Below are positions 19,028 to 27,419 of a stretch of 64,000 nucleotides of DNA, in pieces (within the stretch, counting starts at the first letter, position 1; each line of letters begins with the position of its first letter). The stretch lies in assembly GCF_003386235.1 (NCBI RefSeq), contig NZ_QRDZ01000013.1, forward strand, positions 163,560 to 227,559, in the 5' to 3' direction. The DNA comes from Cohnella phaseoli (lineage in GTDB: Bacteria > Bacillota > Bacilli > Paenibacillales > Paenibacillaceae). A model generated the notes under the pieces. It ran no database searches, was not told the DNA's origin, and saw only the letters and a list, made by a program, of their open reading frames with translations. The position numbers and the translations under genes were made by a program.

Positions 19028-19240
19028 GTGCACGCCCGTCGGAGAACCGCGGGAGGCGCAAAGCATCAGCTGTTGCGGAGCTGCACGTGAAGACTTCCGT
19101 AGCGTGCGCACCACTGCCGGCGACGGCGGCCGGATAGAGCAGCAGCTCGTACTCCAGGATGCCCGTGGCGAAGTCGGGCTTTCCGGTTCGGCGCTCCGGC
19201 GAAGCGCAAAGTTTCAGATCGTGCTCCCGCACCGAATGAA
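19020..19240. repeat. GC-rich degenerate repeat block R4
   Basis: Repeat-family words: GTCGGAGAACCGCGGGAGG, GGAGCTGCACGTGAAG, TGCCGGCGACGGCGGCC, GAAGTCGGGCTTTCCGG. An open plus-strand frame crosses it into the next gene, but this looks like read-through of GC-rich DNA. Confidence 0.5.
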
Positions 19241-19286
19241 ATTTAACGGAGCACTTAAAAAATATCGAAAGTGGGAGTGGGCTATC

Positions 19287-19841
19287 ATGAGACAATTTAG
19301 CCAATGTCCAAACTGCGGAAATACAAAGAAGTTTTATGCAAGGGCAACCGTAAAAACGGAACTAACTATGGTCCAGAAAGACGACGGCAAGATAGGATTT
19401 GTTACTGATGAAGATGCAGAGGGGCTTTTCTTGCGAATTAATTTCAAATCGGCGAACAGCATTCATAACAGCGTTTCGATCCAGAATTATGAAGCGCCAT
19501 TAAGGTGCGCCAGCTGCCACACAGAATTATTGATTCGGAAAACCCGTCGCGGTCACTTCGGAGAATCAGGTTTGAGGAAATACATTCTTGTCATGAAGGT
19601 TTATGACCGCAAACGAGTTTTATTCTGTGATTTCCTAAAGTATCGAGGGGATTCCGTTTTACTTATTAAGTCTGACTCATCAGAGAAGGCAGAGGCAATT
19701 GCAAAACAAGTCGTTGATGATTTCAGCGATAAACACTCTGTTAGAAAAATCTCTAAGTTGTTGGATCTTCAGAAACTAGAATTCCAGCATACAGTCGAAG
19801 AAGATTACCGAACGAAGAACTACCTCGATCACAGTCTGTAG
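19287..19841 (+). CDS. Hypothetical zinc-ribbon protein
   Basis: 184 residues. An N-terminal CPNCG pair (near residue 8) and a second CASC pair (near residue 75) could bind one zinc. The C-terminal half is an alpha/beta region without known motif. The ATG at 19287 is chosen because GTGGGAGTGG lies just before it; the longer frame from 19104 covers repeat block R4 and is not believed. Confidence 0.55.
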   Translation: MRQFSQCPNCGNTKKFYARATVKTELTMVQKDDGKIGFVTDEDAEGLFLRINFKSANSIHNSVSIQNYEAPLRCASCHTELLIRKTRRGHFGESGLRKYILVMKVYDRKRVLFCDFLKYRGDSVLLIKSDSSEKAEAIAKQVVDDFSDKHSVRKISKLLDLQKLEFQHTVEEDYRTKNYLDHSL

Positions 19842-19844
19842 GTG

Positions 19845-20045
19845 TATAACGCTTTGTCGCGGCTTCTCAATCGGTGCGCCTGGGCCGGCAACCGGCCCGA
19901 GTATCTTCAGTTGCCCGTCTTGTTTGTCCGGCCATTCCGGTTTCGCGATCGACAAGCCGCCAGCTGGTCAAAGGATTTTTTTAAAAGCATGGAACATGGG
20001 GGCTTCGCTGGATCCAATCTTCAGGATCCGCAGTTTGAGATAGTT
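19845..20045. repeat. Short GC-rich segment (repeat family R5)
   Basis: Words such as GGGCCGGCAACCGGCC and GATCGACAAGCC resemble the other blocks. No gene seen. Confidence 0.3.
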
Positions 20046-20513
20046 TTACTTTGTTGGGGGGCGTAAGACCTGATTGACAAATCTCTTAAGGTGATTTCCG
20101 ATTTCTCCCCGCATTACCTCTCTAGTCATCCCAAAACGATCTTCATACCCCCGACAAACGTACTTGTGATAAAAGATGTCGTCTTGAGTCTCCTCTGTCA
20201 ATAGTTTAATGTTGTGCTGACGAAGCTGACGCCGTAAATTGAACATATCAAGCGTGACATGATCCATCACTACTCGAAGAAATTGTGCCATCACCTGGTG
20301 CAAGGTCATTTCGGAACGTTTTACCTCGTCGTGGGCGCGCTGAAGCATCGTCATCAGATGTGGCAATAGGATTGTGTCCCTGATCCAGAGCAGCTCATCC
20401 GCGTTTGGCTTCCCCGATCTCTTAGTCAGATCCCGCTGCTCATACTTTGCTGTATGATCAGTTAGGAGCATCTTAACACTCCTTCGACCATTACCTTCAA
20501 GTTTTTTGCTCAC
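20046..20513 (-). CDS. Hypothetical protein co-transcribed with the Y-family polymerase
   Basis: 155 residues, highly charged and helical (KPNADELLWIRDTILLPHLM). Its start overlaps the polymerase stop by four bases (ATGA), so it is translationally coupled and belongs to the SOS operon. No family recognised; a similar small helical gene behind UV-repair polymerases is known in Bacillales, but I cannot assign a role. Confidence 0.65.
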   Translation of the reverse strand: MSKKLEGNGRRSVKMLLTDHTAKYEQRDLTKRSGKPNADELLWIRDTILLPHLMTMLQRAHDEVKRSEMTLHQVMAQFLRVVMDHVTLDMFNLRRQLRQHNIKLLTEETQDDIFYHKYVCRGYEDRFGMTREVMRGEIGNHLKRFVNQVLRPPTK

Positions 20514-21766
20514 TTGTAATGCCCCCCAATTTGTCCGGCACGTTCTCGCACAATACTTGCCTCCTGCAGAGCGGAAGCGGGCATTATCGCGGCAGCACCG
20601 AAGCGGTCTTTTATTACATCTGTTACATGTTCCAAGTCTTGCATCTTAGCCCGATCTTCAAATAAGGTGAGTTGCGTTGCGTTGGCCTCTCTAAGCTGCG
20701 TAAGAGAAACGTATAGATAACAGACAGGCATTCCTTGCCAATGCTTCCTGAAGAGCCTTAGCGCGGCCTCTGCGACCTCACGAGTCAGGTTTGTGGCATG
20801 TTGCAACGTGGATTGACGACTGAAGCGGGCTGCCTGTGAACCATCCGTTTCTCCGAGTCCGACCGAAACAGTTTGTCCTTGCTTCCCTTTATGCCGTGCC
20901 CGGCGACAAACCTCAGCAGTGAGTTCATGGAGAACAAGCTCGATATCATGTCGTCTAAAATATAAACTCGCCCGAAGTGTCTTACCGTGTGATATTGATT
21001 TGACCTCGTCTCGAATCGACGGAACGACTGGAGAATCATCAATTCCCCAAGTCATTTCCCAATAATAACGGGCCTGCACATCTGCCTTTCGGCCCATTCT
21101 CAGACGCATTCTTTTCTTGAACTCGTCTAGTGACAATTTGGAAATATCCCCGATTCTATACATTCCCATCGCTTGAAAATGTGCCGACATCTTATCTGCT
21201 ACCATGAAAAGCTCTTGTACCGGTCGAGGCCAAAGTTCTTGCTCCAAGTTATCGAACCCCAACCGAAATAAACCCGAATCTGTTTTTTTTGCGTAATTGT
21301 TGGCCATTTTTGCAAGGATTTTCGTTGGTCCAATGCCAATTCGAGTCCAAACGCCGGTGGACAGAAGTATTTCCGATCGAATTTGCTTTGCAAGATCCTC
21401 AACTGAATCATAACGTTTTAAAATCCCAGTAACATCCATAAAGCTCTCATCGATACTAAATACCTCAACAAGATCCGTGTAAGTCTCTAAAATACGAGTA
21501 ATCTCCAAGGATATTGTGATGTATCGCATCATCCGAGGTCGAATAATTGTGAGCTGAGGACACTTAGCCAATGCTGAAAAGTTACGATCAGCAGTTTTGA
21601 CACCAAAGGACTTGGCAAGTGGGCATGCGGCCAGGATTATTCCAGACCGGCGGACGGGATCGCCAACGGCGACAGGATGATAGCGGTATTCTGGATGAGC
21701 GGATTTCTCGACTGAAGCGTAAAACGACTGGCAGTCCACAAGGAAGATCGTGCGATCAGGAGGCAT
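20510..21766 (-). CDS. Y-family DNA polymerase (UvrX/DinB type)
   Basis: 418 residues. Catalytic motifs are intact: FLVDCQSFYASVE near residue 7 (metal-binding Asp) and EVFSIDESFMDV near residue 103 (Asp-Glu pair). The thumb HhH region (IGIGPTKILAKMAN) and little-finger region follow. A clamp-binding motif QLTLFED lies near residue 362, so it can bind a beta clamp; this element encodes one (39894-41162). The family performs error-prone bypass of DNA lesions and is typical of plasmids and phages of Bacillales. It is the second gene of a LexA-controlled minus-strand operon. Confidence 0.9.
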   Translation of the reverse strand: MPPDRTIFLVDCQSFYASVEKSAHPEYRYHPVAVGDPVRRSGIILAACPLAKSFGVKTADRNFSALAKCPQLTIIRPRMMRYITISLEITRILETYTDLVEVFSIDESFMDVTGILKRYDSVEDLAKQIRSEILLSTGVWTRIGIGPTKILAKMANNYAKKTDSGLFRLGFDNLEQELWPRPVQELFMVADKMSAHFQAMGMYRIGDISKLSLDEFKKRMRLRMGRKADVQARYYWEMTWGIDDSPVVPSIRDEVKSISHGKTLRASLYFRRHDIELVLHELTAEVCRRARHKGKQGQTVSVGLGETDGSQAARFSRQSTLQHATNLTREVAEAALRLFRKHWQGMPVCYLYVSLTQLREANATQLTLFEDRAKMQDLEHVTDVIKDRFGAAAIMPASALQEASIVRERAGQIGGHYK

Positions 21767-21956
21767 GCACGATCACCGGTTGCGCAGCCAGAATCCGCTC
21801 GACAGTGAACCTTCTCGGCCTATTGCAGGACGTATCGAAAGCATATACCATCCCCGCTTCGATACGGATTACCCGTATCGTCCGTTTGCTGATCCGATCC
21901 TTCTTGTCCATATATACGATTTCAACCGTCCGACCAATATACTTGGAAATGGACAC
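21756..21956 (-). CDS. Small WYL-like protein, first gene of the SOS operon
   Basis: 66 residues (SISKYIGRTVEIVYMDKKDR..., ending with RRFTVERILAA), resembling the C-terminal beta-rich part of WYL domains or small genes that precede UvrX polymerases. The GTG at 21956 is chosen: TGGAGGCGAAG lies just before it, and LexA box B then falls between promoter and ribosome site. An ATG at 21992 is in frame but lies at the transcript start without a ribosome site. The stop overlaps the polymerase start. Confidence 0.55.
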   Translation of the reverse strand: MSISKYIGRTVEIVYMDKKDRISKRTIRVIRIEAGMVYAFDTSCNRPRRFTVERILAAQPVIVHAS

Positions 21957-21972
21957 TCTTCTTCGCCTCCAC

Positions 21973-22022
21973 AGAACGTACGTTCCTATCATTTATATAA
22001 CACGAACGAACGTTCTGTACAA
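21973..22022 (-). promoter_or_regulatory. SOS promoter with two LexA (DinR) boxes
   Basis: On the minus strand TTGTAC (22022-22017) and TATATA (21999-21994) are 17 bases apart. Box A CGAACGAACGTTCT (22003-22016) fills the spacer, and box B AGAACGTACGTTCC (21973-21986) lies just downstream of the -10. Both fit the Bacillus consensus CGAAC-N4-GTTCG with one or two changes. This placement would block RNA polymerase until LexA is cleaved. Confidence 0.85.
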
Positions 22023-22135
22023 GTGGAATAATAAACCAGCCCTGATCATATAGATTTTTTGTTAAGGCCGTTTAGCACGTTGAAAAAGAAGCTCTATTAA
22101 AGAATGCGCAAGTTCCTAATTAGATGAGATTATGT

Positions 22136-22228
22136 TAAAATGATGGAAATTAGCGCTATTAGCGATTACTGACAAGGGAAACACTCTATCGAGTGCTGCC
22201 GGCTTTCTACAGCCTGGTGCCGAGAGAG
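22136..22228 (+). promoter_or_regulatory. Leader element L22 (weak member of the CGCAAG family)
   Basis: A TAAAAT -10 (22136-22141) is followed by a small hairpin (CGCT-ATT-AGCG), then ATTACTGACAAG (divergent core) and a terminator hairpin (ACACTCT ... AGAGTGT, T7). A separate promoter, TTGAGT (22270-22275) and TATAAT (22293-22298) 17 bases apart, lies between it and the next gene, so it may instead be a small RNA. Confidence 0.45.
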
Positions 22229-22344
22229 TGTTTTTTTGCTATCACAAATAAAGTGTATACTTAATATTATTGAGTATTTACTTTATTTTTGTTATAATAC
22301 GTATAGTAAGTGTCGATTTACCAATAAGAGAAGGAGTGGTTACG

Positions 22345-22698
22345 GTGGATAGACAAGCAAAACAAGCTATATTGGATGTACTTAACAGCCTGGAAGTGAT
22401 TTCACATCAGGATGGTGAAATGGCGAATGCATTTGTGAGGAATACCCCTGAAAATGTCGCAGCACTTAATAACGTTGGTATTTCAGTTGAAACGATAAAA
22501 AAACACGGCGACGACGAAGCATTCTGTATTTTCAGTATCGCAGCTGACTTAGAAATTGCAGACTATAACCGGGGCGAGAAATTGTATTTGTTTGGCCCGG
22601 TTGATGATGAACTACGTAATCGCGTAATTGACGGAGAGGGCGACGCCATTGATGCTGAGCGCCTCCTTCGTCTGCTGGAGCCTGAACTTTTTGATTAA
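22345..22698 (+). CDS. Hypothetical protein
   Basis: 117 residues, acidic, soluble (FVRNTPENVAALNNVGISVE). The GTG at 22345 is chosen because GAAGGAGTGG lies at correct spacing; upstream codons overlap the promoter at 22270-22298. No family recognised. A GC-rich stretch with repeat-like words follows (22700-22800). Confidence 0.6.
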   Translation: MDRQAKQAILDVLNSLEVISHQDGEMANAFVRNTPENVAALNNVGISVETIKKHGDDEAFCIFSIAADLEIADYNRGEKLYLFGPVDDELRNRVIDGEGDAIDAERLLRLLEPELFD

Positions 22699-22841
22699 GT
22701 TGTGCATAGCACGAAGATTCTGTCCAGGAGGAAGCTTAGGATCCATCCCTTTTTCGCACCGCGCGCTGGGAACTGCTCGCGGCGCTTCACTGCATGACTG
22801 TGGTCAGTTGATCACATGTATTAAAACTAGGAGGGAAATCG

Positions 22842-23045
22842 ATGAAAAAGAATGATGTTAACAAGAAGATTAAGGAATTGGAGAAATCACTTAAAGCGGC
22901 TCGCGATGTAGCCAAATGCTTGGCAATAAACCTTGACGCCAAGGATTCAAAACAAGAACTGTGGGCCTCACTAGTTGCATTGGAACACATCGACTATGCG
23001 CTTGATCGGCTTGAGAAAAGAGACTCTATTAGAGTTGTAGTATGA
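22842..23045 (+). CDS. Small helical protein
   Basis: 67 residues, almost wholly helical and charged (KKNDVNKKIKELEKSLKAA). AGGAGGG precedes the ATG. No family recognised. Confidence 0.6.
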   Translation: MKKNDVNKKIKELEKSLKAARDVAKCLAINLDAKDSKQELWASLVALEHIDYALDRLEKRDSIRVVV

Positions 23046-23157
23046 TCAGACGCAAGTTGGAGGAAAAAACAGGAGCGGGTGCACAGAACCAAAGTAAGCT
23101 TCTTGGTATACTTAAGCAGTAATTCGTTGGATAGATACGATCAAGTATGAGAGGAAC

Positions 23158-23415
23158 ATGTCTATCATGAACTTCTTCCGAAAGATTCCGTACCAGTTTT
23201 TTTTATTTTACTTTTTGAATATTTCAGCACTGGGTCTTGTTGGGTCTTTCTTAAATCCTTATAAGAAGTCCTACTTATGCTTGATCGCGTTAGGACTTCT
23301 TTCATTTTCCCGAGCTCGTTCTAAAAAGAATAGGCTGAAACCCATGAAATGGCTTTTATTATCATTCCTTTGCGGTGCGCTGACAATTTCCTTTTTTATG
23401 AACAATAAACTGTAG
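23158..23415 (+). CDS. Small membrane protein
   Basis: 85 residues with three hydrophobic segments (about 12-32, 38-52 and 62-80). GAGAGG lies very close to this ATG; an ATG at 23167 has more usual spacing. No family recognised. Confidence 0.55.
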   Translation: MSIMNFFRKIPYQFFLFYFLNISALGLVGSFLNPYKKSYLCLIALGLLSFSRARSKKNRLKPMKWLLLSFLCGALTISFFMNNKL

Positions 23416-23433
23416 ATATGGGAGGCATTTGTT

Positions 23434-24123
23434 TTGAAAAAATGGTCGATTGGTGTCATGGTTGTATTCCTTATCTTGACGGGTTGTTATGTTGAGCCGG
23501 TTGAACCGTTGTACCATGAAGAAGGGATAACCAACCAGGAAGTTTACGAAGTCAAAGGGATGCTGCTGGAATCATACGAAGAGACGCTGGCAGCATTTAA
23601 GGGGGAGAAGTCGGAGAAGTCGTCCCAGGAATTGATCGAGGAAATTGCAACGAAAGTTAAAGGAGATACTCCGACTATCCCTGCTGATGGAACCTACATG
23701 GTATTGTCTTGTTATGACGGAGACACATGTACGATTCAGAATGGTAAAAGACGTGAAGCGGTCCGCATGCTGAACATCGACGCGCCTGAAATCAAATCAA
23801 AGGATCCTTTCGCAGCGGAGGCGCGAGCGTATCTAAGGAAGCAAGTGGTAAAAAAGAAAGTTATGATTGAGTTCGGTCTGGGTAAGGATCGAACTGGACG
23901 CGACAAATATGGACGATTGCTTGGATATTTTTTTGTTAATGGCAACAGCATCAACGAGCAGATCGTTAGAAATGGCCTAGCGCGCGTTGCCTACGTTTTC
24001 GAACCGGACACAAAATATGCCGAAGACTACCGGAAGGCCGAAGCAGAAGCTGAGGATGAACAAATTGGCATTTGGAGCATTAAGGGATATGTCACAGAAA
24101 ACGGTTTCGACCGATCAAAATAA
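23434..24123 (+). CDS. Thermonuclease-family (SNase) lipoprotein
   Basis: 229 residues. The N-terminus is a lipoprotein signal (VVFLILTGC, lipobox Cys near residue 18). The SNase fold covers about residues 85-220. Catalytic pattern: YDGDTC (Asp), VRMLNIDAPE (Arg and Asp), EFGLGKDRTGRDKYGRLLGY (Glu and Arg). The family cuts DNA and RNA with calcium; here it would be anchored on the outer membrane face, where it could degrade extracellular or incoming DNA. TTG start after GGGAGG. Confidence 0.85.
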   Translation: MKKWSIGVMVVFLILTGCYVEPVEPLYHEEGITNQEVYEVKGMLLESYEETLAAFKGEKSEKSSQELIEEIATKVKGDTPTIPADGTYMVLSCYDGDTCTIQNGKRREAVRMLNIDAPEIKSKDPFAAEARAYLRKQVVKKKVMIEFGLGKDRTGRDKYGRLLGYFFVNGNSINEQIVRNGLARVAYVFEPDTKYAEDYRKAEAEAEDEQIGIWSIKGYVTENGFDRSK

Positions 24124-24155
24124 GGTCGATCATTCAAATGTGGGGATGTGTCAGG

Positions 24156-24368
24156 ATGTACAAAGGGTATTGTATGGACAAGTACGGGCGATATTATAGT
24201 CCCGTTACTCTCAAAGAAGCAAAGGAAATTTACGACTACTGCCAGTTGCAGAAACATTTCCATTATGAGATTAGAATTGTTGAACCAACGGACGACGCCA
24301 TCGTTGTCCAAGTGATCGAAGGAATGTTTGTGTTTCCAGAAGAATGGAAGAGGTATAATACTGTGTAG
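24156..24368 (+). CDS. Small hypothetical protein
   Basis: 70 residues (YKGYCMDKYGRYYSPVTLKE), family not recognised. The ATG at 24156 is preferred over 24138 because GGGATGTGTCAGG provides a ribosome site. Confidence 0.5.
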   Translation: MYKGYCMDKYGRYYSPVTLKEAKEIYDYCQLQKHFHYEIRIVEPTDDAIVVQVIEGMFVFPEEWKRYNTV

Positions 24369-24406
24369 ACCATAGCAGAGTTAGCGGGGGTAGGTGAAAG
24401 TTCAAA

Positions 24407-24685
24407 ATGGAACATGTCATAAATTGGGTTAACGACAATTCGTTTCATTCACATTTAGGTGCTATTTTTGTGGGGGCTGCTTTCCTGGCTATATTGAAGC
24501 ATTCAAAAGCCTTAGTGAAGAAAAGGCTTGAACGTAATGTTCTAAAAGTCATCATGGTAATACTCATTGTTGGAATTTCATTGTTAATGGATAGAGGCTT
24601 TAGTTACCTACTCGCTGTCCTAGTTATATTCGTAATTGTATTTTCCAACGGAAACATCGCGGTGAAGAGTAAAGAGGAGCCGTGA
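24407..24685 (+). CDS. Small membrane protein
   Basis: 92 residues with three hydrophobic segments (about 15-33, 45-60, 64-84). GGGGGTAGG lies upstream. No family recognised. Confidence 0.55.
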   Translation: MEHVINWVNDNSFHSHLGAIFVGAAFLAILKHSKALVKKRLERNVLKVIMVILIVGISLLMDRGFSYLLAVLVIFVIVFSNGNIAVKSKEEP

Positions 24686-24734
24686 CGGGTCACGGAAAGG
24701 TCTGAACAAGATGTCCGAGTTCAATGGAGGTAAT

Positions 24735-24770
24735 GCATATAACGACCCATTTTGTGCAATTAGGGGAGGG
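24735..24770 (+). promoter_or_regulatory. Junction motif copy 1 (ACGACCCATTTTGTGC)
   Basis: The copy ATAACGACCCATTTTGTGC stands between two small genes and runs into the ribosome site GGGGAGGG. The same motif recurs at 24941, 25350, 25620 and 25953. Confidence 0.6.
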
Positions 24771-24779
24771 TTCGAATGA

Positions 24780-24944
24780 TTGAAGCCATATCAGCCATTC
24801 GACTATTTGGAAGATGAAATAAGAGATTTAGAAAAAATGCTGATGAAATACTCATACGAGACAAATCCGGGAATTGTAATGAGAATACTTATGCAATTAG
24901 CTGAAAAGAGAAAGCTATTGAAGCAATGCCGCTTGCAGACATGA
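24780..24944 (+). CDS. Small helical protein
   Basis: 54 residues (KPYQPFDYLEDEIRDLEKML...), all-helical. TTG start 10 bases after GGGGAGGG. The TGA stop is inside the next junction motif (ACATGACCCATTTTGTGC). No family recognised. Confidence 0.5.
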   Translation: MKPYQPFDYLEDEIRDLEKMLMKYSYETNPGIVMRILMQLAEKRKLLKQCRLQT

Positions 24945-24960
24945 CCCATTTTGTGCAGGA
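24941..24960 (+). promoter_or_regulatory. Junction motif copy 2
   Basis: ATGACCCATTTTGTGCAGGA overlaps the stop of the upstream gene and is followed by GAAGGGAG and the next start. Confidence 0.6.
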
Positions 24961-24977
24961 AGAAGGGAGTGAATGAA

Positions 24978-25340
24978 ATGGCTAAAATTGAGATCGAGGT
25001 AAAGCAAATCGGTGGATTATCAACTTGGAAAGAGACTTACAACTGCGAAGGAGATCCGCAACAATTCGCCGACAATTTGATTGCAAGATTCAACGCTACG
25101 TTGCGAGAGCAAGAAACCCCTCGTGAAGTTGTCGGGGTGAATGTACTCGACGAGAACGAGAACGAGAACGAGCACAAGTGGAAGAAAGTTAATTCATTTA
25201 CAATTATCCGCGCTGGTCGAGTTTACGACAAATATGAATGCGAAAGATGCGGCATTACGAGTAAGCGTAAAGGCGTCGGAGTGCACGTTCGGGACTCTAA
25301 ATACAAAGCCAAGAAATACGAGAAATGCCGCATGTCTTAA
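24978..25340 (+). CDS. Hypothetical protein with a CxxC pair
   Basis: 120 residues. The second half carries YECERCGITSKRKG and a late cysteine, possibly a small zinc site. The DENENENE stretch near residue 58 is a short repeat. The ATG at 24978 follows GAAGGGAG; the longer TTG frame would start inside the junction motif. Confidence 0.55.
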   Translation: MAKIEIEVKQIGGLSTWKETYNCEGDPQQFADNLIARFNATLREQETPREVVGVNVLDENENENEHKWKKVNSFTIIRAGRVYDKYECERCGITSKRKGVGVHVRDSKYKAKKYEKCRMS

Positions 25341-25348
25341 TGCTGAAC

Positions 25349-25374
25349 TTAACGACCCATTATGCGCAGGAGGG
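25349..25374 (+). promoter_or_regulatory. Junction motif copy 3
   Basis: TTAACGACCCATTATGCGCA followed at once by GGAGGG, the ribosome site of the next gene. Confidence 0.6.
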
Positions 25375-25381
25375 CGAATGG

Positions 25382-25618
25382 ATGAAGTATGTCATCTTTT
25401 TATCTACCACAAGCGCTTTTGATAGGAACCGCAATCAATATGGATACTGGGCAGGAAAGACATATCGAGTCGAAGGACAGGATTTTCCTTTGTGGGACCG
25501 CTCAATTACGGAACAAACGAAGAAGTATACGAGTCAAAAGCGTGCGGAAACAGCGGCGGAAAAACTCATGGAACGGTGTTCGTACGTGGTGGCTTGGCGG
25601 ATAGAATCAGTTGCTTGA
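25382..25618 (+). CDS. Small hypothetical protein
   Basis: 78 residues (KYVIFLSTTSAFDRNRNQYG...). The start follows AGGAGGG. No family recognised. The stop is followed directly by the next junction motif. Confidence 0.5.
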   Translation: MKYVIFLSTTSAFDRNRNQYGYWAGKTYRVEGQDFPLWDRSITEQTKKYTSQKRAETAAEKLMERCSYVVAWRIESVA

Positions 25619-25648
25619 TGCACAGTTCGACCCATTTTGTGAGGGAGA
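25618..25648 (+). promoter_or_regulatory. Junction motif copy 4
   Basis: GCACAGTTCGACCCATTTTG, then TGAGGGAGAGG. Nearly identical to the isolated copy at 16674 over 20 bases. Confidence 0.6.
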
Positions 25649-25656
25649 GGGCAGAA

Positions 25657-25953
25657 ATGGAAAAGTTAAATACTAAGTCAAATGTTAAGCGTGTCAATGG
25701 AATTGATGTATTTTATAGCCGGATTCCAATTGGGTTGGTTGAGGGCTTCGACGGCATTGTATTTTATTTTCAGACAACGGAAGCATTTAATACTAAAGCA
25801 CATGAAGGTGCAGTCAAGCCTGTTATCGACTCGCTGATAGACCAGAGTCACGATCATGGAGCTTATTGGGAAGTGACAAAGTGCGAAGCTGTAGTTTGGC
25901 ACGAACGCAGTCAGGTTTCAGTTGTGTCTTTTAGAATCAGGGACAGCTACTGA
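25657..25953 (+). CDS. Hypothetical protein
   Basis: 98 residues (EKLNTKSNVKRVNGIDVFYS...). ATG at 25657 after GGGAGAGGG. No family recognised. The stop abuts the next junction motif. Confidence 0.5.
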   Translation: MEKLNTKSNVKRVNGIDVFYSRIPIGLVEGFDGIVFYFQTTEAFNTKAHEGAVKPVIDSLIDQSHDHGAYWEVTKCEAVVWHERSQVSVVSFRIRDSY

Positions 25954-25985
25954 ACAGTTCGATCCATTTTGTGACACAGTGAGGT
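25953..25985 (+). promoter_or_regulatory. Junction motif copy 5
   Basis: AACAGTTCGATCCATTTTGT precedes the ribosome site (GTGAGGTG) of the exonuclease gene. Confidence 0.6.
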
Positions 25986-25992
25986 GTGATTC

Positions 25993-26892
25993 ATGAAACG
26001 TATTTGTGGTGGGTGGTCGAATGTTCCAGCTAATTTAAAAACAAAAACTATGCTTTCGCAGATTGGATTGAAACCAATCAGAGAACCGATTGCTGAAGTT
26101 TGGGGTGGGCACCAGTGGGTTAAGCTTTATGACAGTTCTTCTGCAGTCGCGAAACGTAAACCAACAGAAAAGCAGCTTGCCGCGCTCGAAAAGGCAAGAG
26201 AGTTGGCGCGAACCAAATACGAGATTGAGAATACTTGTTCAGAATGCAAAGAAGTCTGCAAGCCTTCTGAACTTGAGGAATCTGGCGGTACGAAGATTTG
26301 TAATCATTGCATTAAGCGATTAACATGGGAAACCCGTTATGAGTCGATGATTGCAGCAGGGGCAGATTCATTCAAGGGATGGTACAAAGAGGATTTTGTT
26401 ATCTTGGACACCGAAACGACAGACTTGGACGGCGAGATTGTCGAAGTAGGTATTATCAATAGAACGGGAAGAACTTTGTTCCAATCTCTTGTAAAGCCGG
26501 TTCGACCTGTTCCTGATGATTCTCCCGCAACACGCATCCATGGCATTACAAACGCCGATCTCGCCTGCGCACCAGCATGGGTAGATATCTGGCTTGACGT
26601 TTTGAAGATAATCGAAGGCAAGCTAATTCTATCGTTCAATGCAGCGTTCGATAAATTGATGATAAAAAATAGCTGTCGGAGAACCAAAATTGCGTATCCG
26701 GAAGATCTAAAATGGGATTGCGTTATGGAGGCATATCGCCTTACTCAAGGTTCTGAGCGTTGGATTAGCTTAGAGAGAGCAAGTGGAATGTGGTTAAGCC
26801 ATCGTGCAATTGAGGATTGTAATGCAACGCTACATGTTATTCATTCGCAGTGGTCCGATATCGGGATATTAGTAGATGAATCTGTTTGCTAG
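25993..26892 (+). CDS. DnaQ-like DEDDh exonuclease with zinc ribbon
   Basis: 299 residues. Residues about 78-107 hold CSECKEVC...CNHC, a possible zinc ribbon. The exonuclease domain follows: ExoI FVILDTETTDL (Asp, Glu) near 132, ExoII LSFNAAFDKL (Asp) near 218, ExoIII HRAIEDC (His and Asp) near 276. This is the DEDDh pattern of the 3'-5' proofreading exonuclease (DNA polymerase III epsilon). It lies directly upstream of ssb, suggesting replication or repair work on the element. Confidence 0.85.
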   Translation: MKRICGGWSNVPANLKTKTMLSQIGLKPIREPIAEVWGGHQWVKLYDSSSAVAKRKPTEKQLAALEKARELARTKYEIENTCSECKEVCKPSELEESGGTKICNHCIKRLTWETRYESMIAAGADSFKGWYKEDFVILDTETTDLDGEIVEVGIINRTGRTLFQSLVKPVRPVPDDSPATRIHGITNADLACAPAWVDIWLDVLKIIEGKLILSFNAAFDKLMIKNSCRRTKIAYPEDLKWDCVMEAYRLTQGSERWISLERASGMWLSHRAIEDCNATLHVIHSQWSDIGILVDESVC

Positions 26893-26940
26893 AGTACTAT
26901 GGTCGGGAAAGAAATTCAAATAAGAGGGGAAGAGAGTAGA

Positions 26941-27402
26941 TTGTTGAATCGCGTAATTTTAATCGGTCGCCTGACCAAGGACCCTGAACTGCGCTACACG
27001 CCTGCAGGAGTAGCTGTTACCCAATTTACGCTGGCGGTAGACCGTTCATTCTCGGGTAATCGTGAGGAGCGGGAAGCGGATTTTATCCCCGTTGTAACTT
27101 GGAGACAGCTTGCTGAGACATGCGCCAACTATCTTCGCAAAGGTCGTCTGGCCGCAGTGGAAGGTCGCATTCAAGTACGCAACTACGAGAATAACGAAGG
27201 ACGACGCGTCTACATAACGGAAGTAATTGCCGATAATGTTCGATTCCTGGAATCGCCCAACCGTGAAGGCGGCGGACAAGGAACTCCAAGAACGGGTGGA
27301 AGTAATGGCGGTAATCGTAGCCATTCCGGAATCAACAATAATGATCCTTTTGCCGGTGAAGGGAGACCGATAGACATTTCTGACGATGACCTCCCGTTTT
27401 GA
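26941..27402 (+). CDS. ssb: Single-stranded DNA-binding protein
   Basis: 153 residues. The OB fold spans about 1-105 (LNRVILIGRLTKDPELRYTP, then FIPVVTWRQLAETCANYLRK). A Gly/Asn-rich linker follows, and the tail ends DISDDDLPF, the acidic tip that recruits partner proteins. The TTG at 26941 is chosen since LNRVILIGRL is the normal SSB start and GAGGGGAAGAG lies upstream. It coats single-stranded DNA during replication or conjugative transfer. It is close behind the DnaQ-like gene. Confidence 0.92.
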   Translation: MLNRVILIGRLTKDPELRYTPAGVAVTQFTLAVDRSFSGNREEREADFIPVVTWRQLAETCANYLRKGRLAAVEGRIQVRNYENNEGRRVYITEVIADNVRFLESPNREGGGQGTPRTGGSNGGNRSHSGINNNDPFAGEGRPIDISDDDLPF

Positions 27403-27419
27403 TAGGATGAGGATCTGGA

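Noticed and set aside
19104..19286. N-terminal extension of the zinc-ribbon protein
   Set aside because: It is translation of repeat block R4; a good ribosome site exists at 19287.
24951..24977. Longer TTG start for the 24978 gene
   Set aside because: It would begin inside the junction motif and lacks a ribosome site; ATG 24978 has one.
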